Below are positions 35,739 to 44,557 of a stretch of 64,000 nt of DNA, in pieces. Positions within the stretch are counted from its first letter, which is position 1. Every line of letters starts with the position of its first letter. This DNA is from Bacteroidota bacterium (GTDB lineage Bacteria > Bacteroidota > Ignavibacteria > Ignavibacteriales > Ignavibacteriaceae): positions 62,001 through 126,000 of the forward strand of contig JAKIZM010000001.1 of assembly GCA_022708025.1 (NCBI GenBank), in the 5' to 3' direction. The notes beneath the pieces are model-generated. The model saw nothing but the letters and a program-made list of their open reading frames with translations. It searched no databases and was not told where the DNA came from. The position numbers were made by a program, and so were the translations under genes.

Positions 35739-37367
35739 CTACAATTCACCTTGACCATCGCGTTCTTGTTTCAGTCTGTATTTTTCTAATTTTTCTTTTT
35801 GAATTGTTTTCAGCCACGATTCAGGATAACCAATTTCCTGCGGTCGTCCTTTTTCATTCTGTATATAACCATCGTTATACTTTGTTATAAGAAAATCTCC
35901 AAGGTCCCACCATTTTTGAATTCCCGTTTCAGCACTTTCAACACAATAATTGGTAAGATATTTTTCAACTTCAGCAGGATTTTCTTTTAATAGTTTTCTT
36001 GCTTCAGTTTCAACTTCTTTTTGTTTGCTGAATAAATCATCTTCTATTTCTGTCTGAACTTTTTGAATATCCTGAATCATATAACTCCATCTCAGGTTAG
36101 CATAATTAGCAACAAAGTTAAAAGCCCACCACGCTGACTCATGCGTAAACTTATTCAACTTTCCAACCGTATAAGATTTTGGTAGAGATGAAATAGAAGT
36201 ATAAAACGGTGCAAAGAAATTTGTATAAGGATTATCCAATCCATACCAGTAAATTCCGCCAATTTCATCGGGTAAATCTGCACGTGGTTCAGCAACAAAA
36301 ACGAAAGCTGCTTGTTGAGTAGCAATTGGTCTTTCCCATGCATATCTCTTTCCATCTACTTCCCATTTTATCGGACGCCATTTATCAGGTGCACCGAACG
36401 GACCGGCAGCTAAATCTTTTGTCATATCAAATTCAGTTCCTTCATAATGGTCTCTGTGTAATGCAATTACATCGCGAACATCGAGTTTGCGATCTGCTTT
36501 AATATAAAGAGGATAAGGTAACGCATCTTCTTCATAAGAGCTGTAAGCTGGACTAAGATTTAAAGATGGTGAAACTCTTCTGAAAATACTCCATACTCTT
36601 CTTGCTGAATAACGCACTTGTTCTTCTGTCGGTGGATTGTAAGCATCGGAATAACTAAACGGTTTTCCTTTTGAAGGATCGTAATAACCTTTTTCAATTG
36701 CAAATGAAATTACATTTTTTGAATAGATGCAGTTTTCAGGATCGTTAAGAGGAAATTCGTGTATGCGTGACATATTTGCATGCGCAGATACATATCCATC
36801 AGGAATTCTTATCGCAACCCAGATTGCTCCTTTTCCACCTTCACCTGGTCCTATCATTTCCATTATCCAGGCTTCTTCCTTATCAGCAATTGAAAATGAT
36901 TCACCGGTACTTGCATAACCATATTCATCAACAAGTGAAGTCATAACATCTATTGCTTCCCGTGCAGTTTTTGAGCGCTGAAGAGCAATCAACATTAAAG
37001 TGTAATAATCAAAATATCCTTTTGTGTTTTCAAGTTCCGGTCTTCCATCCCATGTTGATTCACCAATTGCTACCTGATGTTCATTCATCAAACCAACAAC
37101 TCTGTAAGTATGTTCAACTTGGGTTATGTAATATTTTTGACCATACCAGTTTGATAGTTCAAGCATTTCACCCGGTTTATAATCAGCAGCAGGGAATAAT
37201 CTGAGAATCGGATGAAACTCTCCATCGCACGAATAAGTAATAATCGGTGAGCCTGTTTTTGATGCTCCTTTACTTACAAGAATAGAAGTGCAGGCAAAAT
37301 TTATTGAAGGAAGAGATAAAGAAATTATTATGATAGCAAAAAGCAGTTTGATGAAAGCAGTTTTCAT
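35739..37367 (-). CDS. Secreted C69-family dipeptidase
   Basis: Protein of 542 residues. A signal peptide (about 1-25) ends just before Cys26 in FACTSILVSKGASKTG, the N-terminal nucleophile of the C69 (PepD-type) peptidases after processing. Also typical are YKPGEMLELSNWYGQKYYI, HQVAIGESTWDGRPEL and the region EAWIMEMIGPGEGGKGAIWVA (split by a few residues from SIADKE). These enzymes hydrolyse dipeptides, here in the periplasm. The gene is single and has no obvious link to its neighbours. Confidence 0.9.
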   Translation of the reverse strand: MKTAFIKLLFAIIIISLSLPSINFACTSILVSKGASKTGSPIITYSCDGEFHPILRLFPAADYKPGEMLELSNWYGQKYYITQVEHTYRVVGLMNEHQVAIGESTWDGRPELENTKGYFDYYTLMLIALQRSKTAREAIDVMTSLVDEYGYASTGESFSIADKEEAWIMEMIGPGEGGKGAIWVAIRIPDGYVSAHANMSRIHEFPLNDPENCIYSKNVISFAIEKGYYDPSKGKPFSYSDAYNPPTEEQVRYSARRVWSIFRRVSPSLNLSPAYSSYEEDALPYPLYIKADRKLDVRDVIALHRDHYEGTEFDMTKDLAAGPFGAPDKWRPIKWEVDGKRYAWERPIATQQAAFVFVAEPRADLPDEIGGIYWYGLDNPYTNFFAPFYTSISSLPKSYTVGKLNKFTHESAWWAFNFVANYANLRWSYMIQDIQKVQTEIEDDLFSKQKEVETEARKLLKENPAEVEKYLTNYCVESAETGIQKWWDLGDFLITKYNDGYIQNEKGRPQEIGYPESWLKTIQKEKLEKYRLKQERDGQGEL

Positions 37368-37500
37368 TTTACAAAGTCTTTCAATAATTGTGAGATTGTT
37401 TTTACAAAACTAAAAAATATCTGATAAAATATAAGAGTCAGAGTAAAAATATAAAGGATTCAATTCAGCGCACGATTTCTGAATTCAACTAAAAATAATA

Positions 37501-37535
37501 AAACAAAAAGGGATATCTTAAATGGGATATCCCTT
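37501..37535 (-). terminator. Intrinsic terminator of the 37611-38510 gene
   Basis: GATATCCCTT (37526-37535) and AAGGGATATC (37508-37517) form a 10-bp stem with an 8-nt loop. On the minus strand the stem is followed by TTTTGTTT (37507 downwards). It stands 76 bp after the stop of the gene. Confidence 0.8.
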
Positions 37536-37610
37536 GTAAAAATATAAATATATTTGAATCGTTTTAGGTTGATGATTTCATAAATTCATCAAATTAAATA
37601 TTAAACATCT

Positions 37611-38510
37611 TTATTTAACAGCATTACAATTAAATTGCTCATTCATTAATCCGATTCCAAATACTTCAGTTGAACCATATTTATTATTTCCACGATAAGG
37701 TCTTTCAAAAGAAATATCTGTCAATCTGCAATTACCATCGTTCTTTTTCAGAACAACATTTGTATTTATCTCTTTACGAAGAATATTTCCCAGTGCATCA
37801 CGGATTATTCGCCAGTCTTCTTCGATAATTACTACTTTTATCGGAGACTCATTTTGCCAGCCTAGTTTTTTTATTGCAGCAATCATTTCATTTTCCAGTG
37901 CGGAATCTTTTTTCTTTGCATCAGGTAATTTGTCCAGCTTTTTTGTTACCATCTCACCGGTTTTGTTTAAAGTAAAAGAACCTTCAGCAACTTTTAAAAG
38001 ACAGGATTTCATTTCACCGCCATAAAATTCAAATTTACATTGATGTTCGCCGTTTGGTAATCCTTTGACTAAATCAGCCCATTTTTCGGGAATGCCTCTG
38101 TTTATATTATCAGCTTTGTCTCCAGCTGAAAGATGAAGATTTATCTGTGCAGTTGTCCAGGCTTCTCCGCCATAAAAATAAGCTTCATTTATATATCCCT
38201 TGTCTTCACCGTTGATGTAAACTTTTAGTTTAAAGTTAGCATAAGGATTTCTACAATCTGCTCCCTGATCTTCAGCAAAACGGGGCAGACTTTTTTCTAA
38301 AAATATCCTTCCATAAAGAGGATCAGATACATCAAACACAGTATCATATTTGGTTTGGTCCTGTTTATTTAATTGAATTCTTTCTTTTGCCCAAAGAATT
38401 TTTCCGATGTTCTTTTTGTGAGTTTCACCGGTCATTCCCTGATCTTGTGAAAATGTAAGTGAGGTTAGCAAGAAACAGAAAATTGGTACAAACAATAATA
38501 ATTTTTTCAT
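37611..38510 (-). CDS. Secreted protein of unknown function
   Basis: Protein of 299 residues with a signal peptide (hydrophobic LLLFVPIFCFLLTSLTF, cleavage after SQ near 21). I do not recognise a family. The sequence has a region FKLKVYINGEDKGYINEAYF near 95-114, a GGEMKSCLLKV segment near 168 and a C-terminal half with INTNVVLKKNDGNC. Five cysteines are present (in CRN, CKF, CLL, CRL and CNA), so disulfides are possible after export. It is preceded by AGGAGAG on the minus strand and stands alone. Confidence 0.65.
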   Translation of the reverse strand: MKKLLLFVPIFCFLLTSLTFSQDQGMTGETHKKNIGKILWAKERIQLNKQDQTKYDTVFDVSDPLYGRIFLEKSLPRFAEDQGADCRNPYANFKLKVYINGEDKGYINEAYFYGGEAWTTAQINLHLSAGDKADNINRGIPEKWADLVKGLPNGEHQCKFEFYGGEMKSCLLKVAEGSFTLNKTGEMVTKKLDKLPDAKKKDSALENEMIAAIKKLGWQNESPIKVVIIEEDWRIIRDALGNILRKEINTNVVLKKNDGNCRLTDISFERPYRGNNKYGSTEVFGIGLMNEQFNCNAVK

Positions 38511-39069
38511 AGCCTCTCCTGATTTTTTGTGTATGAATGTTAAAAAAATGATTATTAATCTGTTCGATTATGTTTTGTTTAGATAGGCACCTTTTTAAAA
38601 ATGAAATTGAATTTGTTAATACAAAGGTAGCATTAATATCTGATATAAATACTTTTTATGGGATGATTATCTCACAAGGATATTCTTTTTAACAGTTTTC
38701 TGTTTTAATAGAATTGCTGCACAGCAATTTTTGAGAAAGCAAAAATGATATTTATTACAAAACAGCAGCAAAAGTCAGATTTAATTTAAGATTGCGTTAA
38801 TTAGTTTTTTTTATGTACTAAATATTAAATCGAATTAATAGCTTTATTGCAAATCTATACTCAGCATGGTTTAAAAAAAGATTTATTTAATGATTATAAT
38901 TTTTATGATATTTGTAATAGTAATTTTAAACAATTTTTCTTTCGTGTAATGTATTGTAGTAATTTAAATCATCCATCAAAAATTAGACTAAATGAACAGA
39001 TACATTTGAAAAGCAATTGTTTTTTAGATCTAATCATCAGTGCTATCATCAAATTATAAGGGAGTAATT
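38511..39069. other. Intergenic region before formate-tetrahydrofolate ligase
   Basis: 559 bp between divergent genes. The reading frame at 38847-39059 has the composition of non-coding DNA. An 18-bp palindrome-like element AATTGCTG-CA-CAGCAATT lies at 38712-38729 and may be an operator. Nothing else stands out. Confidence 0.6.
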
Positions 39070-40752
39070 ATGCTTACAGATCTGGAAATATCACGTCAAG
39101 TAAAACTAAAAACTGCAAAAGAATTAATTGATCAATTAGGAATATCTGAGGATGATTTTGATTATTATGGTAAATACACCGGCAAAATCAAACTTAGTGT
39201 TCTTGATAAGCTAAAAGATAAACCCGATGGTAAACTCATTTTAGTTACTGCAATGAGTCCTACAAATTTTGGAGAGGGCAAAACATTAACAACTATCGGA
39301 TTAGGTCAGGCATTAAATCAGTTGGGTAAAAAAGGAATAATTGCAATTCGTGAACCCTCTGTTGGACCGGTTTTCGGTATGAAAGGCGGTGCTGCTGGCG
39401 GAGGACATTCACAGGTATTGCCAATGGAAATGATAAATCTCCATTTCAATGGTGACTTTGGCGCAATTACCGCTGCTCATAATCTGCTTGCTGCAATGCT
39501 TGATAATCATATTCTTAAAGGCAACGATCTCGGCATTGATGTTACCAATATACTTTGGAACAGAACGATGGATATGAATGACAGAGCACTGCGTCAGATA
39601 GTTATTGGATTAGGCGGTCGTGTTAATGGAGTGCCGAGAGAAACCGGATTTGTTATTACCGCTGCTTCGGAAGTGATGGCTATTCTCGCATTATCAGAAT
39701 CACGATCAGATTTAAAAAGACGGCTTGGCGAAATTGCTATTGGTTATAATTATAACGGGGAAATAGTCCATGCAAAAGATATTCAGGCTAATAGTGCAAT
39801 GGCAGTTTTATTAAATGATGCTATTATGCCTAATCTTGTACAGACTAATGAAAACACCCCGGCTTTGGTTCATGCAGGACCGTTTGCAAACATCGCTCAC
39901 GGTACAAACAGCGTTCTTGCTGATAAAATTGCACTGAAACTTGGTGATTATGTTGTAACCGAATGCGGTTTTGGTTCTGATTTAGGAGCTGAAAAATTCT
40001 TTGATATTGTCTGCCGCAAAAATCCGTTTTGGCCTTCAGCAGTAGTAATTGTTGCAACCTGCAGGGCAATGAAATATCACGGTGGTGTAAAACCTAAACC
40101 TGAATCTTTATTATATGAAGAAAATCCTGAAGCATTTAAAAAAGGATTAGGCAATCTTGAAGTTCACATAAAGAATATGAAAAAGTTTGGAGTGCCGGTT
40201 ATTGTTGCAATCAACAGATTTCCAAAAGATACTCCGGGCGAAATAAAGATGATCACTGAATTATGTGAAAAACTTGATGTTGAGGTTGCTTCCCACGAAG
40301 CTTATGCTAAAGGCGGAAAAGGAACAATTGAATTAGCAGAAAAGACAATCAAGCTAGTTGAAGCAAATAAAAATCCTCAAAAGAAATTTATGTATGAACT
40401 CGATATGACTGTTGAAGATAAGATACGTGCGCTTTCTACAAATATTTATGGTGCCAAAGAAGTTTACTTTGAAAAACGCGCAAAAGCTAAAATAGAAAAA
40501 TTTGTCAAGTCAGGTTTTGGCAATTTACCGATTTGTATTGCTAAGACACAGATGTCATTATCTGATAACCCGAAAGCAATCGGTGTTCCGGAAGACTGGG
40601 TTTTAACTGTAACTGATGTTAACCTTTCTGCTGGGGCGGGATTTTTAGTAGTTGTATGCGGTGATATGATGTTGATGCCGGGATTACCAAAGGTACCAGC
40701 GGCTGCAAAAATGGATGTAACTGATGACGGAGAGATAATCGGATTGTTCTAA
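39070..40752 (+). CDS. fhs: Formate-tetrahydrofolate ligase
   Basis: Protein of 560 residues from the ATG at 39070, which has a good ribosome site AAGGGAG at 39058-39064. It joins formate to tetrahydrofolate with ATP to make 10-formyl-THF for purine synthesis and one-carbon metabolism. The P-loop PTNFGEGKT lies near 64-72. Also characteristic are GPVFGMKGGAAGGGHSQVLP near 101-120, HFNGDFGAITAAHNLLAAM, EKFFDIVCR and SAGAGFLVVVCGDMMLMPGL near the end. The length is that of standard bacterial Fhs. It is a single-gene unit with its own terminator. Confidence 0.97.
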   Translation: MLTDLEISRQVKLKTAKELIDQLGISEDDFDYYGKYTGKIKLSVLDKLKDKPDGKLILVTAMSPTNFGEGKTLTTIGLGQALNQLGKKGIIAIREPSVGPVFGMKGGAAGGGHSQVLPMEMINLHFNGDFGAITAAHNLLAAMLDNHILKGNDLGIDVTNILWNRTMDMNDRALRQIVIGLGGRVNGVPRETGFVITAASEVMAILALSESRSDLKRRLGEIAIGYNYNGEIVHAKDIQANSAMAVLLNDAIMPNLVQTNENTPALVHAGPFANIAHGTNSVLADKIALKLGDYVVTECGFGSDLGAEKFFDIVCRKNPFWPSAVVIVATCRAMKYHGGVKPKPESLLYEENPEAFKKGLGNLEVHIKNMKKFGVPVIVAINRFPKDTPGEIKMITELCEKLDVEVASHEAYAKGGKGTIELAEKTIKLVEANKNPQKKFMYELDMTVEDKIRALSTNIYGAKEVYFEKRAKAKIEKFVKSGFGNLPICIAKTQMSLSDNPKAIGVPEDWVLTVTDVNLSAGAGFLVVVCGDMMLMPGLPKVPAAAKMDVTDDGEIIGLF

Positions 40753-40779
40753 AGAGATAAATTACTTTATGATTTGTAA

Positions 40780-40829
40780 GTGCTGCTTAACGGATTTTAT
40801 TTAATGTACTGTATAGCAGCACTTTTTTT
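40780..40829 (+). terminator. Terminator of fhs
   Basis: GTGCTGCT (40780-40787) pairs with AGCAGCAC (40815-40822) and is followed by TTTTTTTG. The loop is 27 nt and may fold further. It also lies just past the stop of the convergent 40844 gene. Confidence 0.75.
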
Positions 40830-40843
40830 GTTTTCTTCAAATA

Positions 40844-41380
40844 TTAATTACTCTTCACATTATTATAGTAATCTTTTTTAAAAGTATTCATTTCGTGTAA
40901 ATTTTTTATCTGAATATAAAAACATTTATAACCCCCGCTATCCGATAATTTAGAGCCAAAATCTTTTTTTGGTGCTGAATCAATTTCTTTTGCAGTTGCC
41001 CAGCCAGCAATATAAGCTTTAGTATCTTTTTCAATTTTATCAGCTTTGTTACTGTTTACGTCAATAATTATCTGAACATAAAATGGTGGTTTTCTTTTCT
41101 TAGCATAATCTTCTCTGACTAACAAATTCAATGATTCGCTGAAAGGAAAAGCTGAAGCTTTAATTTCAATATCTTTGAAATTCACATCGCCTTTATTTTC
41201 TCCGACTCTGTTTTTTTTCCAATCATTGTACATATACTGAGCAAAAGCAAATTCACCAAGAATCCCTGTAAGTGTATCTATTTTTGATGCAATTGTTCTG
41301 TTAACTTTTACTTTATCAATTAGTTTGTTTGCTTCATCTATCATTTCCTGTGTGATTACTATGTATTCATAATTTTTCAT
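40844..41380 (-). CDS. Probable type II restriction endonuclease
   Basis: Protein of 178 residues with no family that I can name. It has a likely PD-(D/E)xK nuclease core: a helix with LTGILGEFAFAQYMY near 37-51, then Asp65 in KGDVNF and Glu72-x-Lys74 in IEIKASAF, which is the expected D...ExK spacing. It lies 17 bp after an m4C/m6A-type methyltransferase on the same strand, the standard arrangement of a type II restriction-modification system. The recognition sequence is unknown. Confidence 0.7.
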   Translation of the reverse strand: MKNYEYIVITQEMIDEANKLIDKVKVNRTIASKIDTLTGILGEFAFAQYMYNDWKKNRVGENKGDVNFKDIEIKASAFPFSESLNLLVREDYAKKRKPPFYVQIIIDVNSNKADKIEKDTKAYIAGWATAKEIDSAPKKDFGSKLSDSGGYKCFYIQIKNLHEMNTFKKDYYNNVKSN

Positions 41381-41397
41381 AGATGATTTTTATTCTA

Positions 41398-42633
41398 TCA
41401 TTTTTTAAACAACACAATTCTGTTTGTGTTAGTTCCTTTTTTATTATTATTTATTCCCCAGATATTCGCTGTCTTAGTAAACACTTGTTCATTAATGATA
41501 ATTGCGACGGCATCAAATCCTGCTTTTACTCCTAAAGGTAAAACATATTCATCCAGGTTTACCTTGCCATTTTTAACTTCTCCTACTTCAAAAGCAACAT
41601 ATCCGCCTTGTTTAGTAATCCTGAATAACTCGTTAAAAACTGCCTGCATAACGGTTTGCCATTGTTCAAGAGTTTTTGACATTGTAATTCTTTTTTCAAT
41701 CTCATTCACATCTATTCCATTAAACCAGCAGCGCAGCCAGTTATCCTGAGCATAATGAACTACATCTAAAAAAGGAGGTGATGTAACAGTTAGTTGAACA
41801 AATTCATCCGGAATAATATTAGTTGAGCGTGCATCCATATTTATTAATAATGCAGTCTTGTAAATTTCTGCTAATCTTTTTTTATCGGATGGTGTTATAT
41901 CCTTTATCAGGTTTTTTGTTTTATTAAGAAGAATTTCTTTTACGTTTCTGTATTCCGGTTTTTGATTATACTTTTCATTTATTCTTATTTGTCTCTCCGA
42001 AGAAACAGCCTGATTAGGCGGCATTGTATAAACCGAGAAGAAACCTTTTGAATGACCGGTCAGTCTGTTTGTAGCAACCATTCTTATCCATTTATCAAAA
42101 TCATTTAAACTATCAGAAAGAGATTTTTCTAAAAGATAATTTTTTAATGAAACAATTTCACTTTCAGTATCATTATGGTAGAACATTGATAAATCAATTT
42201 CAGTTTTAAGATTTTTATAAACCGGAATATTTTCCAGATATTTTTTTAACTCATTAAGATCAGGGACCAGGAATCTTGGTTCACTTAAAATTATGCTTAA
42301 TGGATTTATATCATTACCAATAACTTTTCTGTTTAAGAGTCCTGCTTCAATTATAGTTGTGCCTCGCCCCAGAAAAGGATCATAAACATAATCCGTCTCT
42401 TGAGTTAACTTGTTGATAAAAAACCGCGGCAGTTGAGGCTTGAAACAAGCGCGGTAGGAAATTTCGTGGATACTGTTTGCTTGTCTTTGTTTTGAAGTCC
42501 AGAACTCATTTGTATATCTGGTAATTTCAATATCATTTATACAGATATTTTCTGTAAGAGTTTTTGTTTTATTTACTTCTTTAAAAAGCTTTCCGTTATC
42601 AGTTTTAAATTCTTTTAAATATTCCGTAAACAT
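41398..42633 (-). CDS. DNA methyltransferase (probable N4-cytosine type)
   Basis: Protein of 411 residues. The SAM-binding motif I is YDPFLGRGTTIIEA near 84-97, followed by the acidic NDINP near 107-111. The catalytic motif IV is TSPPFLD near 284-290; TSPP-h is typical of N4-cytosine methyltransferases, though some N6-adenine enzymes share it. Between the two lies a long target-recognition region. A late VAFEVGEVKNGKVNLDEY segment matches motif VI-VIII positions. It precedes the probable endonuclease and should protect its target. Confidence 0.85.
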   Translation of the reverse strand: MFTEYLKEFKTDNGKLFKEVNKTKTLTENICINDIEITRYTNEFWTSKQRQANSIHEISYRACFKPQLPRFFINKLTQETDYVYDPFLGRGTTIIEAGLLNRKVIGNDINPLSIILSEPRFLVPDLNELKKYLENIPVYKNLKTEIDLSMFYHNDTESEIVSLKNYLLEKSLSDSLNDFDKWIRMVATNRLTGHSKGFFSVYTMPPNQAVSSERQIRINEKYNQKPEYRNVKEILLNKTKNLIKDITPSDKKRLAEIYKTALLINMDARSTNIIPDEFVQLTVTSPPFLDVVHYAQDNWLRCWFNGIDVNEIEKRITMSKTLEQWQTVMQAVFNELFRITKQGGYVAFEVGEVKNGKVNLDEYVLPLGVKAGFDAVAIIINEQVFTKTANIWGINNNKKGTNTNRIVLFKK

Positions 42634-43086
42634 ATTTTCAATTATTATTTTCAGTTGTGATTCTTAAATGATTACACAACAGCATTTATATCTGATATCA
42701 AAATAATTAAAAGCATTTCTATTCTCAACAACTTTTAGTTCATTTTATATATGAGGAAGTGATATTTTAAATACAAAATCAGATGATTAAATAATAATTT
42801 ACGATATAATGTTGGAGTAATTTTTTATCTGATAAAAGAATCTATCATTCATGACTTAAGTCAAGGAATTGGTCTTAGCTGATGGATATCTTTTAAGTGT
42901 TTATTATGAAAATTATATAAAAACACCCTTTTCTTAATAAAAAGATAGGAAGAAAAATCATAAGTAAGATAAAAATAATGTAAAGGTAAAGGGGATTAGC
43001 TTTTCATAATATTTGATATTTCTTCAACATAATGATTAATTCAATAATCATTATCTTTGCCTTGTCTATTTTAAAAAGGAAAAATA
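42634..43086. other. Intergenic region between the R-M genes and the cupin-GAF unit
   Basis: 453 bp. It contains the palindrome at 42852-42863 with its -10 element and the start of the cupin unit on the right. The left half should contain the promoter of the minus-strand methyltransferase, not located. No other structure seen. Confidence 0.65.
42852..42894 (+). promoter_or_regulatory. Crp/Fnr-type palindrome plus -10 element, cupin-GAF unit
   Basis: TGACTTAAGTCA (42852-42863), then 23 bp, then TATCTTTT (42887-42894), a TAnnTTT match. The palindrome is followed by AGGAA as at 18586 and 32035. The first gene starts about 190 bp later, which would give a long leader. Confidence 0.7.
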
Positions 43087-43388
43087 ATGCCCGAAACAAT
43101 TAAACATGAAAGATTAATTGATGCAGTTAACTAATTGTAAGCAAGCAGATAATTAAAAAGCCAAACGGAAATATTACGTTGTTTGCTTTTGGTAAAGATG
43201 AATCATTAACTGAACATACATCTCCGTTTGAAGCAGTAGTTTATGTAATTGATGGTGAAATGGAAATTACAATCGGAGGGAATCCGCATAACATAAAAGC
43301 AGGCGAGTATCTTATTATGCCTGCAAATGTATCGCATGGATTAAGAGCGATAGCAAATTCCAAAATGCTATTAACTATGATCAAGTAA
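43087..43388 (+). pseudogene. Cupin gene disrupted near its 5' end
   Basis: An ATG at 43087, preceded by AAAAGGA, starts a frame reading MPETIKHERLIDAVN and then hits TAA at 43132. The rest of the cupin (IVSKQIIKKPNGNITLFAFG onwards, from 43134) continues in another frame to the stop at 43386, with an in-frame TAA at 43128 just before it. The two pieces read as one small cupin of about 100 residues with a few nucleotides lost between them. The cupin motifs TEHTSPFEAVVYVIDGEMEI and MPANVSHGL are intact. A shortened product from the TTG at 43179 is conceivable. A sequencing or assembly error is possible. Confidence 0.75.
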
Positions 43389-43400
43389 AAAAACAGGATA

Positions 43401-43907
43401 ATGGAAGAGAATAAATACGCAAAGATAATATCTGATATGTCTGAGTGGGGGAATACGATTTCAGCATTATTGTTTTTTCAAAGAGAAGTCTGCAGGTTGA
43501 ATGACTGGAGCTATTCTGAAATATGGCAGTTGGATAAATCAGAAAAGTTTATGGTTTGGGCCGGCTATTGGAGTAACAACGATAGTCATTTTGAAAGATT
43601 CTCTAAGTATAGTTCTTATTTTAAATTTGCAGTTGGGATTGGAATCATTGGAAAAGCCTGGAAAGAAAAGCAGCCTATAGTGTTTGAAGATTTAGTGAAT
43701 GAACGGACATTTCTAAGAAATGATATTTTAATAAAGGCTGGTTTAAATTCTTCAATTAGTATCCCGATTATTCAGGGTGAGAAAATAACAAATGTAATAT
43801 GTGTTTATTTTAATAAAATTAAAGATACAGATAGAAAAGAATGCGAAATTATATTTAATTCATTGAGAGAAATATCTTTTAATGAAAATCTTAATAAAAC
43901 CGGATAA
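43401..43907 (+). CDS. GAF domain protein
   Basis: Protein of 168 residues that is almost entirely one GAF domain. Typical segments are WSYSEIWQLDKSEKFMVWAG, GIGIIGKAWKEKQPIVFEDL and AGLNSSISIPIIQGEKITNVI. GAF domains bind small ligands or haem. With no output domain it may act as a free sensor, perhaps for the regulators around it. It starts 12 bp after the broken cupin gene and lies in a unit headed by the Crp/Fnr-type palindrome, just before the nos genes. Confidence 0.8.
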   Translation: MEENKYAKIISDMSEWGNTISALLFFQREVCRLNDWSYSEIWQLDKSEKFMVWAGYWSNNDSHFERFSKYSSYFKFAVGIGIIGKAWKEKQPIVFEDLVNERTFLRNDILIKAGLNSSISIPIIQGEKITNVICVYFNKIKDTDRKECEIIFNSLREISFNENLNKTG

Positions 43908-43943
43908 AACGAATTTGATTAATTTAAAATAAACTCATAATTT

Positions 43944-43977
43944 AATCGGATTAAAAAATCCGATTATATTTTTTTTG
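43944..43977 (+). terminator. Terminator between the GAF gene and the nos cluster
   Basis: AATCGGATT (43944-43952) and AATCCGATT (43957-43965) form a 9-bp stem with a 4-nt loop, followed by ATATTTTTTTT. It separates the cupin-GAF transcript from the nos operon, which therefore needs its own promoter in 43978-44048. Confidence 0.85.
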
Positions 43978-44048
43978 ATAAAAAATATGATCGTCCCTTA
44001 AACTTACAATTATAGAAAAAATCTTATATAAACTTAAAAGGAGTATTT

Positions 44049-44537
44049 ATGTTCGTGTTTTCATTTAAAGAAAAATTTTTATTTACCTTGCTGCTGTTTT
44101 TGGGATTAGTTGTGTTCACATCTTGTGGTGATAATACAAGTAAAGAACCTTCTAAAACTGATAAAACAGAAAATACAAGCGGACTTACAGCTTTTGAACT
44201 TGAAAATGGAATTGGTCCGGTTAAGAAAAAATTGGAATTAGGTCCTATTGATCCGGTTCTTGTAAAAAAAGGGCAGGAGATATTTGACTCAAAATGTGCA
44301 GCTTGTCATAAATTGGATGAACGATATGTTGGTCCTGCACAAAGAGATATAATCAAAAGAAGAACACCGGAATACATAATAAACTATATGTTAAATCCGG
44401 ATGAAAACCTGCAGAGGCATCCTGAAGCAAAAAAATTACTTGCTGAATATATGACCCCGATGCCAAATCAAAATCTTACTATAGATGATGCAAAAGCATT
44501 GCTTGATTATTTTAGAAAAGTAGCTGAAGAAAAATAA
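44049..44537 (+). CDS. Monohaem cytochrome c lipoprotein of the nos cluster
   Basis: Protein of 162 residues. A lipoprotein signal with lipobox FTSC (Cys near 26) is followed by a linker, then a class I cytochrome c domain with CAACH near 83-87 and an axial methionine probably in MTPMPNQNL near 137-145. It is anchored to a membrane and probably carries electrons to NosZ, the next gene 20 bp on. Small cytochromes of this type take the place of the NosC proteins in other clade II clusters. AAAAGGAG precedes the ATG. Confidence 0.9.
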   Translation: MFVFSFKEKFLFTLLLFLGLVVFTSCGDNTSKEPSKTDKTENTSGLTAFELENGIGPVKKKLELGPIDPVLVKKGQEIFDSKCAACHKLDERYVGPAQRDIIKRRTPEYIINYMLNPDENLQRHPEAKKLLAEYMTPMPNQNLTIDDAKALLDYFRKVAEEK

Positions 44538-44557
44538 CTAATTAAAAAGGATCGCTT

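Noticed and set aside
38847-39059. Possible 70-residue protein before fhs
   Set aside because: It is Asn/Phe/Ile-rich with no motif, lacks a ribosome site and runs into the fhs ribosome site. It looks like open AT-rich non-coding sequence.
43975-43988. FNR box before the nos operon
   Set aside because: TTGAT is present but the second half-site is AATAT, and no TAnnTTT follows at the usual spacing. Treated as chance.
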